A stretch of DNA of 10,581 bases. It comes from Bacillota bacterium (GTDB lineage: Bacteria; Bacillota; Clostridia; Lachnospirales; Lachnospiraceae). The stretch is taken from assembly GCA_023441965.1 (NCBI GenBank), contig JAEZNB010000042.1, positions 1 through 10,581 on the forward strand. The letters run 5' to 3'. The notes below the pieces were generated by a model. It was not told where the DNA came from. It did not search any database and saw nothing but the letters and a program-made list of their open reading frames with translations. The first letter of the stretch is position 1; each line of letters starts with the position of its first letter. Both the position numbers and the translations under genes were made by a program. Below are positions 1-7,129 of the stretch, piece by piece.

Positions 1-123
1 ATGATGTTGTGAACTCCTGATTTCGATAAACAATAATCTATCTGTCATCCGCAAAATTGAATTTGTGAATGGCTTGTTTGCTATACTCTTCTTTATTGGC
101 TTCCCTCTACTTCTTTGTTTCAA
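1..123 (-). CDS. 5' end of an unidentified gene with a TTG start (partial)
   Basis: The reading frame is open from a TTG at 123-121 to the window edge (41 codons). I chose this start because a full AAGGAGG ribosome binding site sits 7 bases upstream and because the TTG overlaps the TGA stop of the preceding frame (120-122), a normal arrangement for translationally coupled genes. The visible N-terminus is strongly basic (begins MKQRSRGKPIKKS) and then becomes mixed; no signal peptide, transmembrane segment or family motif can be recognised in so short a piece. The preceding tail resembles an ABC exporter ATPase, so a transporter partner is possible, but that is a guess from context only. Confidence 0.5.
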   Translation of the reverse strand, partial: MKQRSRGKPIKKSIANKPFTNSILRMTDRLLFIEIRSSQHH

Positions 124-230
124 ACTTCTACCTCCTTGATGTTCATTGATGTATTGTTATCCTCCAACCCTTGCCGTGCCACCAGCTCTGCAAAGTAACC
201 CTCATAAAGGGCATATGTATCGAAGTCCTT
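120..230 (-). pseudogene. Frame-disrupted gene tail, possibly the C-terminus of an ABC exporter ATPase
   Basis: Reading on the minus strand from about 230 to the TGA at 120-122 gives a protein-like tail containing DTYALYEGYFAELVARQG and ending NIKEVEV. The frame is open upstream to 275 but has no ATG, GTG or TTG start with a ribosome binding site ahead of the protein-like part. The only ATG nearby (254-256, overlapping the STAS stop as ATGA) is in a different frame and yields an implausible peptide. The GYFAELVxRQ pattern resembles the extreme C-terminal tail of ABC exporter ATPases (family knowledge from memory, not a search). It ends with an AAGGAGG that serves the next gene. I read it as a relic left by a deletion that joined it to the STAS gene; a sequencing frameshift is an alternative. 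Confidence 0.4.
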
Positions 231-252
231 CGTGCTGCTGCAGCTGTCTGTC

Positions 253-552
253 TCATACTTCCAGGGTGAGGATATCTATAAAGCCCGTAACCTCAAACAC
301 TTCCATGATGTTTTCATTCGCATGTCGAATTACCATTTTACCCTGCTTGTTCATTACCTTCTGGGCAGAGAGAAGAACACGCAGACCGGCAGAGGATATG
401 TACTCCAGCTCGGTAAAATCCATAATCAGGGTTTCTACACCATTCAGTGAGGTCTTTAGCTCTGCTTCCAACTGAGGCGCTGTAGTAGTATCAAGACGTC
501 CCTGCAGCGCTATGGTCAGTTCTTTATGATTCAGAGTCTTGTTAATCGTCAT
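253..552 (-). CDS. STAS-domain protein, anti-sigma factor antagonist type
   Basis: A 99-residue protein that is essentially one STAS domain, the length and type of SpoIIAA/RsbV anti-anti-sigma factors. Known members bind a partner-switching serine kinase and are controlled by phosphorylation of one serine. The diagnostic stretch is DFTELEYISSAGLRVLL at residues 45-61; Ser54 aligns by eye with the phosphorylated serine of SpoIIAA. An ATG at 565-567 would add five residues, but the GGAGG ribosome binding site (561-565) overlaps that ATG and lies 8 bases before the ATG at 550-552, so the inner start is preferred. It lies 61 bp downstream of the nucleotidase gene on the same strand and is probably co-transcribed. 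No anti-sigma kinase, PP2C phosphatase or sigma factor is visible in the window, so its partner is unknown. Confidence 0.88.
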   Translation of the reverse strand: MTINKTLNHKELTIALQGRLDTTTAPQLEAELKTSLNGVETLIMDFTELEYISSAGLRVLLSAQKVMNKQGKMVIRHANENIMEVFEVTGFIDILTLEV

Positions 553-613
553 TTTCTGATCCTCCATTATTATGATCTTTCTGTTGCAAAGGGGGTTTTC
601 TGTTATCGGTTTT

Positions 614-2251
614 CTATGGAACAGCTACAATCCGTCCTTTTCCATAGGGCTCCATATATAGGGATGTATTCTTCAGGTAGCCATCCTTCAGGAAATTCAG
701 CAGAATATCGAAATCCAACCCAATGTCGGTCTCCAATACGGGACATTCGGCAAACATGGTGTAACCGTCACCGCTGTCGTGCAGGATGTAGTCGATACTT
801 GTCAGAGAATAAGTCTGATCCGGCACCAGGGGAACACCGTCCACCAGTACCTGCTGTACCCGCCGTTCTCCCTCTATACCTCTGAACATGCCCTCATCAT
901 CTGTTACTACCGGTGAGGGTATATCAGCACTAAAGGTAAAGGTTAGACCGGAAACCTGTAAGAATCCTCCGTTCTCATCCGGAACAGCACGAACAGAATA
1001 CTCCAGTGCATCCATGAGCTGTTGTCCTGTTACCTGAATGGTTCGTAAATGGTTTCCGAAGGGATATACATTGAGCACATCACCATAGGTAATATCTCCC
1101 GCCTTGATGCTTGCCCGGATTCCTCCTCCATTGATTACGGCAATATCGGAGCCTGCCATTGCCCTGATAGCATCGGCACACAGGTTACCTAAATTCGTCT
1201 CAGCATTCCGTATGATCCATATCCCTGTCTCCGGGTCCTCCATCACCTGATCATGCTCCACCCTTGCGATGGTCTTCTTCAGCTGTTGATCAAACTCAGC
1301 CCTTAAGCTGTTGATGTAGGCAGAGACCTCCTGATCCTTCTCTTTATAATCAGTAACAAGTCCGGTTGACAGATGGCCGTCCCGATCAATCAGCAGGTAA
1401 CCGAAATGATTCAGGCCTGTCCCTGTAGAGGACAGGAGTATACGCTTGCCCTCCTTGTTCTGAACCCGTTCACACTCTATTACGCTATGGGAATGGCCAT
1501 CCAGTACCACATCAATGCCACTGGTATTGGCAATCAGTTCAGTGGAAAGGTAAGGAGCAGTAGAAGCGTCTATCCCCAAATGGGCTAGGGCAATCACATA
1601 GTCTGCGCCTTCCTTTCTGGCTGCATCCACTGCCTGCTGGGTTGCATCCCAGAGTGCTTTGCCACTTTCATCCTGTAAGAAGGAGTAGCGATAATTTCCC
1701 TTATTATCCATAAAATAGGTGGGTCTGCTGGAGGTGAAGGTTTTGGGGGTAGTGACACCCACAAAGGCAATCTTTTGCCCATCACATTCCACTATCGTAA
1801 AAGGCCGGTAAACCGGCTTACCGCTCCCCAGCTCTTCAAAATTCAAGGACAGAAAGGGGAAGCTCGCCTGCTCCGAGAGGGTCCTCATTGCCTCCTGCCC
1901 ATAGTCAAATTCATGGTTGCCCAATGCCATGGCAACATAACCCAACCGATTCATAATCTGAATCGGTAACAGGCCCTCTGACAGTGAACCGATGGGGTTC
2001 CCCTGAATGGCATCTCCGGAGTCTGCCAGCAGTACCTTAGCACCCTGTCCCTCCAGCTCAGCCTTAAAGGCTGCCAGACCTGCATAGCCGATATTTTCAT
2101 CTACCGCACAGTGAACATCACCGGTATAGAGCACGGCGATGTCTGCACTCCGCTTGGTCTCTGTCTTACCCTTACAGCCGATCAAGGATAGGGACAGCAC
2201 TGCAAGCAATAGACCTATTCCTATGTAAAATAACTTACCCTTCCGTTTCAT
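614..2251 (-). CDS. Lipoprotein metallophosphoesterase, 5'-nucleotidase/UshA family
   Basis: A 545-residue exported enzyme. The N-terminus is a lipoprotein signal: basic MKRKGK, a hydrophobic core and a lipobox SLIGC with lipidated Cys26. Residues ~37-300 form the calcineurin-like metallophosphoesterase domain with all metal-ligand motifs visible: D45-x-H47, DSGDAIQG (77-84), GNHE (111-114), AHLG (His224) and GHSH (252-255). Residues ~330-500 are the 5'-nucleotidase C-terminal substrate-binding domain with NGGGIRA (374-380), YPFGN (396-400) and SGDGY (493-497). Family members hydrolyse nucleoside 5'-phosphates, UDP-sugars or 2',3'-cyclic nucleotides outside the membrane; the exact substrate cannot be read from sequence. 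The ATG at 2249-2251 has a GGAGAA site and overlaps by one base the stop of an upstream orphan reading frame, a coupling arrangement. The STAS gene follows 61 bp downstream. Confidence 0.93.
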   Translation of the reverse strand: MKRKGKLFYIGIGLLLAVLSLSLIGCKGKTETKRSADIAVLYTGDVHCAVDENIGYAGLAAFKAELEGQGAKVLLADSGDAIQGNPIGSLSEGLLPIQIMNRLGYVAMALGNHEFDYGQEAMRTLSEQASFPFLSLNFEELGSGKPVYRPFTIVECDGQKIAFVGVTTPKTFTSSRPTYFMDNKGNYRYSFLQDESGKALWDATQQAVDAARKEGADYVIALAHLGIDASTAPYLSTELIANTSGIDVVLDGHSHSVIECERVQNKEGKRILLSSTGTGLNHFGYLLIDRDGHLSTGLVTDYKEKDQEVSAYINSLRAEFDQQLKKTIARVEHDQVMEDPETGIWIIRNAETNLGNLCADAIRAMAGSDIAVINGGGIRASIKAGDITYGDVLNVYPFGNHLRTIQVTGQQLMDALEYSVRAVPDENGGFLQVSGLTFTFSADIPSPVVTDDEGMFRGIEGERRVQQVLVDGVPLVPDQTYSLTSIDYILHDSGDGYTMFAECPVLETDIGLDFDILLNFLKDGYLKNTSLYMEPYGKGRIVAVP

Positions 2252-2424
2252 TACTTGTTCTCCATTCTAAAATAGTATATATTAGGCCGGTCAATGGTTG
2301 AGCTTTCATCATGATCAGGCATTTGCTTCTTGATCTGGTCTTCCGGAAAGAAGTCGTAGTACCTATTCTCATTCAAACACTCTTCATAGCCCAAGAAAGG
2401 TAAGGCAATCGAAAGAGCGCAGTG
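2251..2424 (-). pseudogene. Orphan C-terminal coding tail coupled to the nucleotidase gene
   Basis: Between the surface-protein gene and the nucleotidase gene, one minus-strand frame stays open for 57 codons after a TAA at 2425-2427 and ends in TAA at 2251-2253. The translation looks like real protein: it includes ALPFLGYEECLNENRYYDFF and ends DRPNIYYFRMENK. Its stop overlaps the nucleotidase ATG by one base, and the nucleotidase ribosome binding site lies inside its final codons, which is what a former upstream operon partner would leave. No ATG start or ribosome binding site is visible at its 5' end, and the hairpin at 2445-2480 begins 20 bp beyond, so the 5' part appears to be missing. I do not recognise the family. 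A short gene with a non-standard start is less likely. Confidence 0.5.
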
Positions 2425-2444
2425 TTATCTTCGTGATAGAAAGG

Positions 2445-2480
2445 CAGGGTCTGCCCTCCGTCTAGAGAGGGTAGACCCTG
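2445..2480 (-). terminator. 14-bp inverted repeat, likely terminator of the surface-protein gene
   Basis: Arms 2445-2458 and 2467-2480 pair over 14 positions with a single non-Watson-Crick pair (2453/2472), around an 8-base loop. It lies 60 bp beyond the stop codon of the surface-protein gene. On the minus strand the base after the stem is followed by only a modest pyrimidine run (CCTTTCTATC), so a classic U-tract is missing. The odd pair is G-U in plus-strand RNA and C-A in minus-strand RNA. Termination for the gene ending at 2540 is the simplest reading; an mRNA-stabilising hairpin is also possible. Confidence 0.5.
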
Positions 2481-2539
2481 TTGCTTTCCAACCCCGATCT
2501 ATACCGGGTTTATCCTTCGTTATATACTTATGCTTTCAC

Positions 2540-5500
2540 TTACTTACCGGTAATTACACAGGTCTCATCCGCTTCGGACACATCCGGTCTGATGTCTCCT
2601 GCCAGGGTACCGTCAGTATTGAAATAATACTCTTTTCCATCTTGCGTCTGAAGCCACTTACTGGAATACATAATTCCGTTGCAGTCAAAGTAGTAGGTCT
2701 TGAGACTGCACTTCGTACTGATATTCCAGAAGCCTACCAGCATCTGTCTGCCGGAGTAATACCTTGTATTACCGGAGTCATCCTTCACCCATCCGGTCTT
2801 CAGGGAACCATCGGAGTTAAAGAAGTACTTCACCCCGGCTATGGTCTGCCAGCCGGTAGCAAGCTTCATGTTCCGGTAATACATCATCTGTCCGTCATCG
2901 TTCACTGTCCAACCCTGAGCCGATGTCGGATCAATGGTCAGCTTGATGAAGCGGTGAAGCATGGCAGCAACCTCTGCCCTGCTAGCCTTCGTCTTCGGAT
3001 GGAACTGATTGTCTCCCTTACCCATCAGAATACCAGCCTGCTGTAAGGACTTCACAGCATCTGTGTAGCTGCTGTCTATCACGGACGCATCCGCATATGG
3101 AAGCACATTGCGGATTGCCGGTAGCTTGTAACCCATCGCCTTAACATAATTGGCCATGATGTCTGCCATTTCCTCACGGGTAACAAGGCGGTTAGGCTCA
3201 AACTTCTGCCCCTCCGTACCCTTCAGGATGTCTTTACTGTATGCCCATTCGATATAAGGACGATTGGAGCTGTTGGCTTTCACATCCTTAAAGCTGTTTG
3301 TGGTGTACTCTTCTGTATCAATACCCGCCAGTTTACCAAGAGCCGTTACGAGTTCAGCCCGTGTGATGGCCTGATCAGGTGAGAAGGTGGTCTGTGTTCT
3401 ACCTAAGATTAACCCTCTGCCCACTACATAGTTAATACTTTCCTTCGCCCAATGCGTATCAATGTCGGTAAGCTTCACTTCCGGAGCTGCATAGCCCACT
3501 CCATATACTGAGAAATGATTGGAGAGGAAGATCATGCTGCCGCTGTTCGCATCATAGGTAGAATCCGCTACACGGCTGATATTTCCCTGGTCATCCACAT
3601 ACACGATATACAGATAACCTTCGTCCTCGTCGTCAGCAGGAGTATAAGGGATTCTTACATAAACCTCACCATCGCCAAAGCTCGTAACACTTCTGCTGCC
3701 GTTCTGATAGGTCGCTTTGAAGTCATATACCGGACGGTCACCGATGGCATCCTGCGCACCAGTGCTTAATTTGCTCTTATCAGTTTTGCTTATGGAAATC
3801 CGGACATCTGCCTTTGCCTGTCTGTTGATTTCTGTCAGAGCCGCTTGATTGATACCCAAGGTAATATCGGAATCATCGAAGACCAGCTCAAGACCGGTAA
3901 TCTTATTGTCTATCAGCAGCTGCTGTGCTGCTTTCGACAAGCCCAGGCTGTAATCCGTTGCATCCTTCCCTTCTGTCGAGACATGTATTACTACCTTAAT
4001 CTCACTGGGATCTACCCCGTTTTTCTCTGCCTCAGCCTTGGCGTTGGCAATTGCATTTGTTATGTCCTTCTCTGTAATGCTGATGCTTGCGGTTCCATTG
4101 CTGTCAACAGTGGCTTTTGTCTCAGTCTTTCCGTCTACCGCCTCGGCCGGTTTTGCAGTCGGAACAGGAACGGGGATATAGGATCCACCATTGTCATTGT
4201 CCTCAACCGGTGTATAAGGGGTTATCTCAACATATCTGAAGCTTCCGATACCTCTTGCCAGTTCTGCATCATTCATATAGATTGCATCCGCGCCATTCTG
4301 ACCGGCGTTATTCAGGTGGGTATAAGCGCTGTCAAAGATAGGAACCGAGGTCATGGCCTGGGAAATCTCAGCTCCACTGCTGCTGTCTGCTTCCACCCAA
4401 CCACCATAGATGTGGATTCTGCTACTGAAGATACCATAGCTGACCGTGGTCGCAGAACGCCCGGAGGCCTCCAGGATCGCACCTGCATTGACACCAATCA
4501 TATGAGCAAGGATACCGATGCTTTCCTCCTCTGCAGAGCCGCCGATCGCAGTCACTCTACCGTCAATAACCAGTGTGTTAGCCTCCTGCTCCATATGGAT
4601 ACCATAGCTGACACCCTCAGTGTCACCACCTGTTGCTTCCAAGCTGCTGCCGCTTTCCACAAGCAGGTTGACTCCGCTGCCGCCGAGATACACGCCGTAG
4701 CTTGCGACATCCGCTTCTGCTCCGATCGCTGTCACACTTGCATCGTCTCTGATGATCAGGTTTCCGTCATGAACACATATTCCATAGCTGGCTGAGCCGA
4801 TGCCTTCAACCGGTGCCCCGGCAGCAATCAGTTCAACACCTTCTACGGTCAGATCACCATTTTCCACATGAATTCCATAGCTGTCGCCATGGTCTCCGGT
4901 GGTTGCTCCTCCGGTTATCACAAGCTTACCCTCACCGAAGATGGTAAGATTACTGTTTGCATAGATACCGGCACCATCCTTATCTTCCAGAGGTCCCTGT
5001 AAGAAGATATTGCTATGCTCACAGATCAGCTCCAGCTTCAGGTCACCGCTGGGAGCATAAATACCATACTTATTACCGTTCTCATCTACATATGCCTCTA
5101 AGATTACCGCGTCATCCAGGGTCAGAGTATTATTCTCCGGATCATATGAGATGAATCCATCTATTCCGGGCCCGGTGATATCTCTCCTGTTTCTGTTGCT
5201 CACCCGTACGCCGCCTACCCAGAGGTCATAGATCACGTTATTCTCTATAGATATCTGCTTGAAGCTACTGATACTATCATTATTAAAGTCCTCGTCTGCT
5301 ATGAAATCTCCCATATAGTTATTATCATAGACTCTGACTAAGGGTATATAGCTGCTGCCATAGGCAGGAACTGCGCTCAGAGCTTGGGCTATTTCTCCTT
5401 CCCCATCGCTATAGGCTCTCAAAGCACCATCCAGGATTGTGATGCTAGATAAGCCAAAGATACCGAAGCTTCTCTCCGCATCATGCTCAGCTGTACCAGC

Positions 5501-6559
5501 CCACACGTAACCTCCATCTACGGTAAGCTCCTTCGTGTACAGTCCGGTCATCATATTGTCTGCCTGTCCAGCTGTGGCATAGAATTGGGAGTCTTCCTTT
5601 ACAAGGAGGTCACCAAACATCAGGAGCCCATAACTATCGATGTCTGCCGAGCTGCCGATCGCAAATACCTCACTACCGTCAATCGTTATTTGCGTATTTA
5701 TAACCCCCGGCATAAATATTCCGGCGGACAACTCGGTCGCAGCAGAACCCATAGCACCCACTTCGCCTTTCAAGGTCATGCGGGCATTTTCCCCTTCTAA
5801 ATAGATACCATAGCTTTTTGCTGCCGCACCGCCAGTCGCTGACAGGGAGGCGGCTTCTTCAACAGTCAGAAGGGCATCCTCACCGAAAAGAGACACACCA
5901 TGGCTTTCTGCCAGAGAACTGTCAACCTGTGTTATCACGGTGGTGTCAATGGTCAGGTTGCCACCCACTCTGATTCCGTAGTTGCTGCCATTGTTTGCTT
6001 TCCCACTGGTTACACGTAAGGTTTTATCTCCGGAGATGGTTAGATTACCGGATACATAGATACCGGTATTATCCCCTGCCTGGTTCTCTGCATCTAAGGT
6101 CTCTATTGCACTGTAGCTGTTAACCAGCTCAATATTCAAATTACCTGCAGTATAAATACCATACTGATTGCCCCCATCTGCATATACCCCAGTGATCTCT
6201 GCACCATCCAGGGTAAGAGTGCTGCTGTTCGGGTCGTAGGTGACGGAACCGGTAATCGCTGGACCGGTTACACTGGTCATATTCTCACTGGTTACCTGCA
6301 CACCGCCTACCCATACATCATAGTGGGTTATGGCAGGGCCGGTCGTTATCAATGCCTGACTGAAAAACACCTCCGCAGGCCTGTCCTCTTCCCGGTCTCC
6401 GTTATCCTCAAGGGATAGCGATCCCCAAGATGAATCAGATGCAGGTCCTTCTGTACCTGCATCCATGTTTGTGTATGCTTCCTCTGCCATTGCCGATACC
6501 GGCAGCATGGTAAATACCATGCATAGCACAAGAAATATACTTAGTATCCTTTTTCTCAT
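2540..6559 (-). CDS. Secreted surface protein: duplicated repeat region, three SLH domains, wall-binding repeats
   Basis: A 1339-residue secreted protein. The ATG at 6557-6559 is preferred over one 33 bases upstream because AAGGAGGA (6567-6574) precedes it and it begins a classic signal peptide (MRKRILSIF..., hydrophobic core, cleavage after AMA at 23-25). Residues ~78-440 and ~442-780 are two related copies: each opens with YD(V/L)WVGGV(Q/R)V, contains a TGPxIxGxxxYDPxxxTLTLDxA block, and continues as rungs of about 30 residues marked by YGI-type motifs (9 in the first copy, 8 in the second), suggesting a beta-helix-like stalk. A YIPVPVPTAKP linker (794-804) leads to an alpha/beta spacer (~825-1023). 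Three SLH domains (~1029-1209) carry the ITRAE, VTREE and ASRAE motifs, expected to bind secondary wall polymer. Aromatic wall-binding repeats follow (~1215-1319). No enzyme motif is seen. The small membrane protein lies 165 bp upstream. Confidence 0.92.
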   Translation of the reverse strand: MRKRILSIFLVLCMVFTMLPVSAMAEEAYTNMDAGTEGPASDSSWGSLSLEDNGDREEDRPAEVFFSQALITTGPAITHYDVWVGGVQVTSENMTSVTGPAITGSVTYDPNSSTLTLDGAEITGVYADGGNQYGIYTAGNLNIELVNSYSAIETLDAENQAGDNTGIYVSGNLTISGDKTLRVTSGKANNGSNYGIRVGGNLTIDTTVITQVDSSLAESHGVSLFGEDALLTVEEAASLSATGGAAAKSYGIYLEGENARMTLKGEVGAMGSAATELSAGIFMPGVINTQITIDGSEVFAIGSSADIDSYGLLMFGDLLVKEDSQFYATAGQADNMMTGLYTKELTVDGGYVWAGTAEHDAERSFGIFGLSSITILDGALRAYSDGEGEIAQALSAVPAYGSSYIPLVRVYDNNYMGDFIADEDFNNDSISSFKQISIENNVIYDLWVGGVRVSNRNRRDITGPGIDGFISYDPENNTLTLDDAVILEAYVDENGNKYGIYAPSGDLKLELICEHSNIFLQGPLEDKDGAGIYANSNLTIFGEGKLVITGGATTGDHGDSYGIHVENGDLTVEGVELIAAGAPVEGIGSASYGICVHDGNLIIRDDASVTAIGAEADVASYGVYLGGSGVNLLVESGSSLEATGGDTEGVSYGIHMEQEANTLVIDGRVTAIGGSAEEESIGILAHMIGVNAGAILEASGRSATTVSYGIFSSRIHIYGGWVEADSSSGAEISQAMTSVPIFDSAYTHLNNAGQNGADAIYMNDAELARGIGSFRYVEITPYTPVEDNDNGGSYIPVPVPTAKPAEAVDGKTETKATVDSNGTASISITEKDITNAIANAKAEAEKNGVDPSEIKVVIHVSTEGKDATDYSLGLSKAAQQLLIDNKITGLELVFDDSDITLGINQAALTEINRQAKADVRISISKTDKSKLSTGAQDAIGDRPVYDFKATYQNGSRSVTSFGDGEVYVRIPYTPADDEDEGYLYIVYVDDQGNISRVADSTYDANSGSMIFLSNHFSVYGVGYAAPEVKLTDIDTHWAKESINYVVGRGLILGRTQTTFSPDQAITRAELVTALGKLAGIDTEEYTTNSFKDVKANSSNRPYIEWAYSKDILKGTEGQKFEPNRLVTREEMADIMANYVKAMGYKLPAIRNVLPYADASVIDSSYTDAVKSLQQAGILMGKGDNQFHPKTKASRAEVAAMLHRFIKLTIDPTSAQGWTVNDDGQMMYYRNMKLATGWQTIAGVKYFFNSDGSLKTGWVKDDSGNTRYYSGRQMLVGFWNISTKCSLKTYYFDCNGIMYSSKWLQTQDGKEYYFNTDGTLAGDIRPDVSEADETCVITGK
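2603..2917 (-). repeat. C-terminal glucan/choline-binding-type repeats of the surface protein
   Basis: About 105 residues made of degenerate units of roughly 20 residues with the pattern GW-x-(aromatic)YYF-x-(N/D)-x-DGxL, for example GWQTIAGVKYFFNSDGSLK and the later EYYFNTDGTL. This is the signature of cell-wall-binding repeats (Pfam CW_binding type) that bind choline or glucan in other Gram-positive proteins. The two middle units are altered and hold cysteines at residues 1284 and 1293, with a third at 1334. It sits after the SLH region, giving the protein a second possible wall anchor. Confidence 0.75.
2933..3475 (-). repeat. Three SLH domains of the surface protein
   Basis: Three successive SLH modules span residues ~1029-1209. 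The first has DIDTHWAKESINYVVGRG followed by FSPDQAITRAELV; the second has YIEWAYSKDILKG and FEPNRLVTREEM; the third has AVKSLQQAGILMG and FHPKTKASRAEV. The conserved TRAE-type acidic motif is intact in the first and present in altered form in the other two. Three tandem SLH modules are the usual minimum for a three-lobed, wall-polymer-binding unit. Confidence 0.88.
4220..6325 (-). repeat. Two-fold internal duplication built from ~30-residue YGI rungs
   Basis: The protein segment encoded by 6325-5246 is repeated, diverged, in 5236-4220. YGI-type motifs (YGIY, TGIY, YGIR, HGVS, AGIF and variants) occur at residues 133, 165, 194, 220, 250, 279, 310, 338 and 365 in the first copy and 498, 530, 561, 592, 621, 652, 681 and 708 in the second, so the period is 26-32 residues. 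Each rung continues with a Gly-turn, a (L/I)x(V/I) strand and an Ala-x-Gly-Gly turn. Both copies end with a related segment (EIAQALSAVP and EISQAMTSVP). The DNA is diverged, so the duplication is not recent. Confidence 0.8.
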
Positions 6560-6615
6560 GTTTCTGTCCTCCTTCTCAATGTCATCTAACACTTCTTTAC
6601 TCTTACTCTACGCTG

Positions 6616-6644
6616 GTTATAATCACTCCGACTAAGACTTCGAA
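6616..6644 (-). promoter_or_regulatory. Possible promoter directly upstream of the surface-protein gene
   Basis: On the minus strand a TATAAC (6616-6621) lies 17 bases downstream of TTCGAA (6639-6644), a weak -35. It would give an approximately 50-base leader before the start at 6559. The 165-bp gap between the small membrane-protein gene and the surface-protein gene holds no strong terminator, so read-through from upstream is equally possible. There is no LytTR-type repeat here. Confidence 0.27.
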
Positions 6645-6724
6645 GGTTACTGCAACGGAATAGGCAACACTTTCTACACTGCCTTTACTATTTCTTACTT
6701 GAAACTTCAAGCCTTGTCAGAATA

Positions 6725-7051
6725 CTAAGCTCTGCGCTCCCGTCCTACAGGCTGAAACCCCATAATATAAGCGGGAATACGATTGATTGGCCTTTTTAGC
6801 AGGGCATTATAGTCCTTTTCCACTTCACGATAAACCATGAGCTTATTTTCTAATATCTTTTGAGCTGCTGCATCATTTTCACCACCGCGTTCCTGCATGT
6901 ATAATTTACGGTGCATTTGCACCTGCTCATTAATGGTATCCAAAATCTTCTGTTTTGCTGAAAGCTCTCTATAACTTACGATAAACCATAGGGTAACAAA
7001 TGCTGTTACACAGATTCCCGCGATAAACCAGCCAAGTGTGGCTGCTGTCAT
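6725..7051 (-). CDS. Small single-pass membrane protein with coiled-coil-like tail
   Basis: A 108-residue protein of unknown family. Residues ~5-28 form one hydrophobic transmembrane helix (GWFIAGICVTAFVTLWFIVSY). Residues ~29-88 are charged and heptad-like (SAKQKILDTINEQVQ ... KILENKLMVYREVEKDYNALL), consistent with a cytoplasmic or membrane-proximal coiled coil, and the end is basic (GRERRA). The ATG at 7049-7051 follows an excellent AGGAGGGTGAT ribosome binding site. It is the first gene after a LytTR-type repeat pair and a matched promoter, and lies 165 bp upstream of the giant surface-protein gene. A role in assembling or exporting that protein, or in sensing, is conceivable from position only; the sequence shows no motif that decides it. 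Confidence 0.8.
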   Translation of the reverse strand: MTAATLGWFIAGICVTAFVTLWFIVSYRELSAKQKILDTINEQVQMHRKLYMQERGGENDAAAQKILENKLMVYREVEKDYNALLKRPINRIPAYIMGFQPVGRERRA

Positions 7052-7096
7052 AGAATATCACCCTCCTTTCACACAAAAGGCTTATCAATTGATAAC

Positions 7097-7125
7097 ATTT
7101 TATCAGATTTTATGTAGAGAAAACC
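7097..7125 (-). promoter_or_regulatory. Promoter of the small membrane-protein gene, LytTR-activated type
   Basis: On the minus strand GGTTTT (7120-7125) and TAAAAT (7097-7102) are separated by 17 bases. The -35 is a poor match to TTGACA, as expected for a promoter that needs an activator, and it lies 4 bases downstream of the LytTR-type repeat pair. The same arrangement is seen upstream of the HD-GYP gene. Transcription would start near 7090, giving a leader of about 40 bases. Confidence 0.55.
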
Positions 7126-7129
7126 TTTC

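Noticed and set aside
526..885. A 119-codon plus-strand open frame over the nucleotidase 3' end.
   Set aside because: It is antisense to a well-supported enzyme gene and shows no start signal or protein motif.
2271..2298. A TTGACC/TATACT-like promoter just before the nucleotidase.
   Set aside because: The hexamers are not at a usable spacing (9 bases), and the stretch is explained as codons of the orphan tail.
3845..4795. A 316-codon plus-strand open frame opposite the surface-protein gene.
   Set aside because: It lies wholly antisense to a repeat-rich gene with clear domains, has no convincing ribosome binding site, and its composition mirrors the repeated codons on the other strand.
6660..6724. 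Small inverted repeats (CTTGAA/TTCAAG and AGGCA/TGCCT) after the small membrane-protein gene as a terminator.
   Set aside because: Stems are 5-6 bp with a very small or large loop and no U-run, so they are too weak to support termination.
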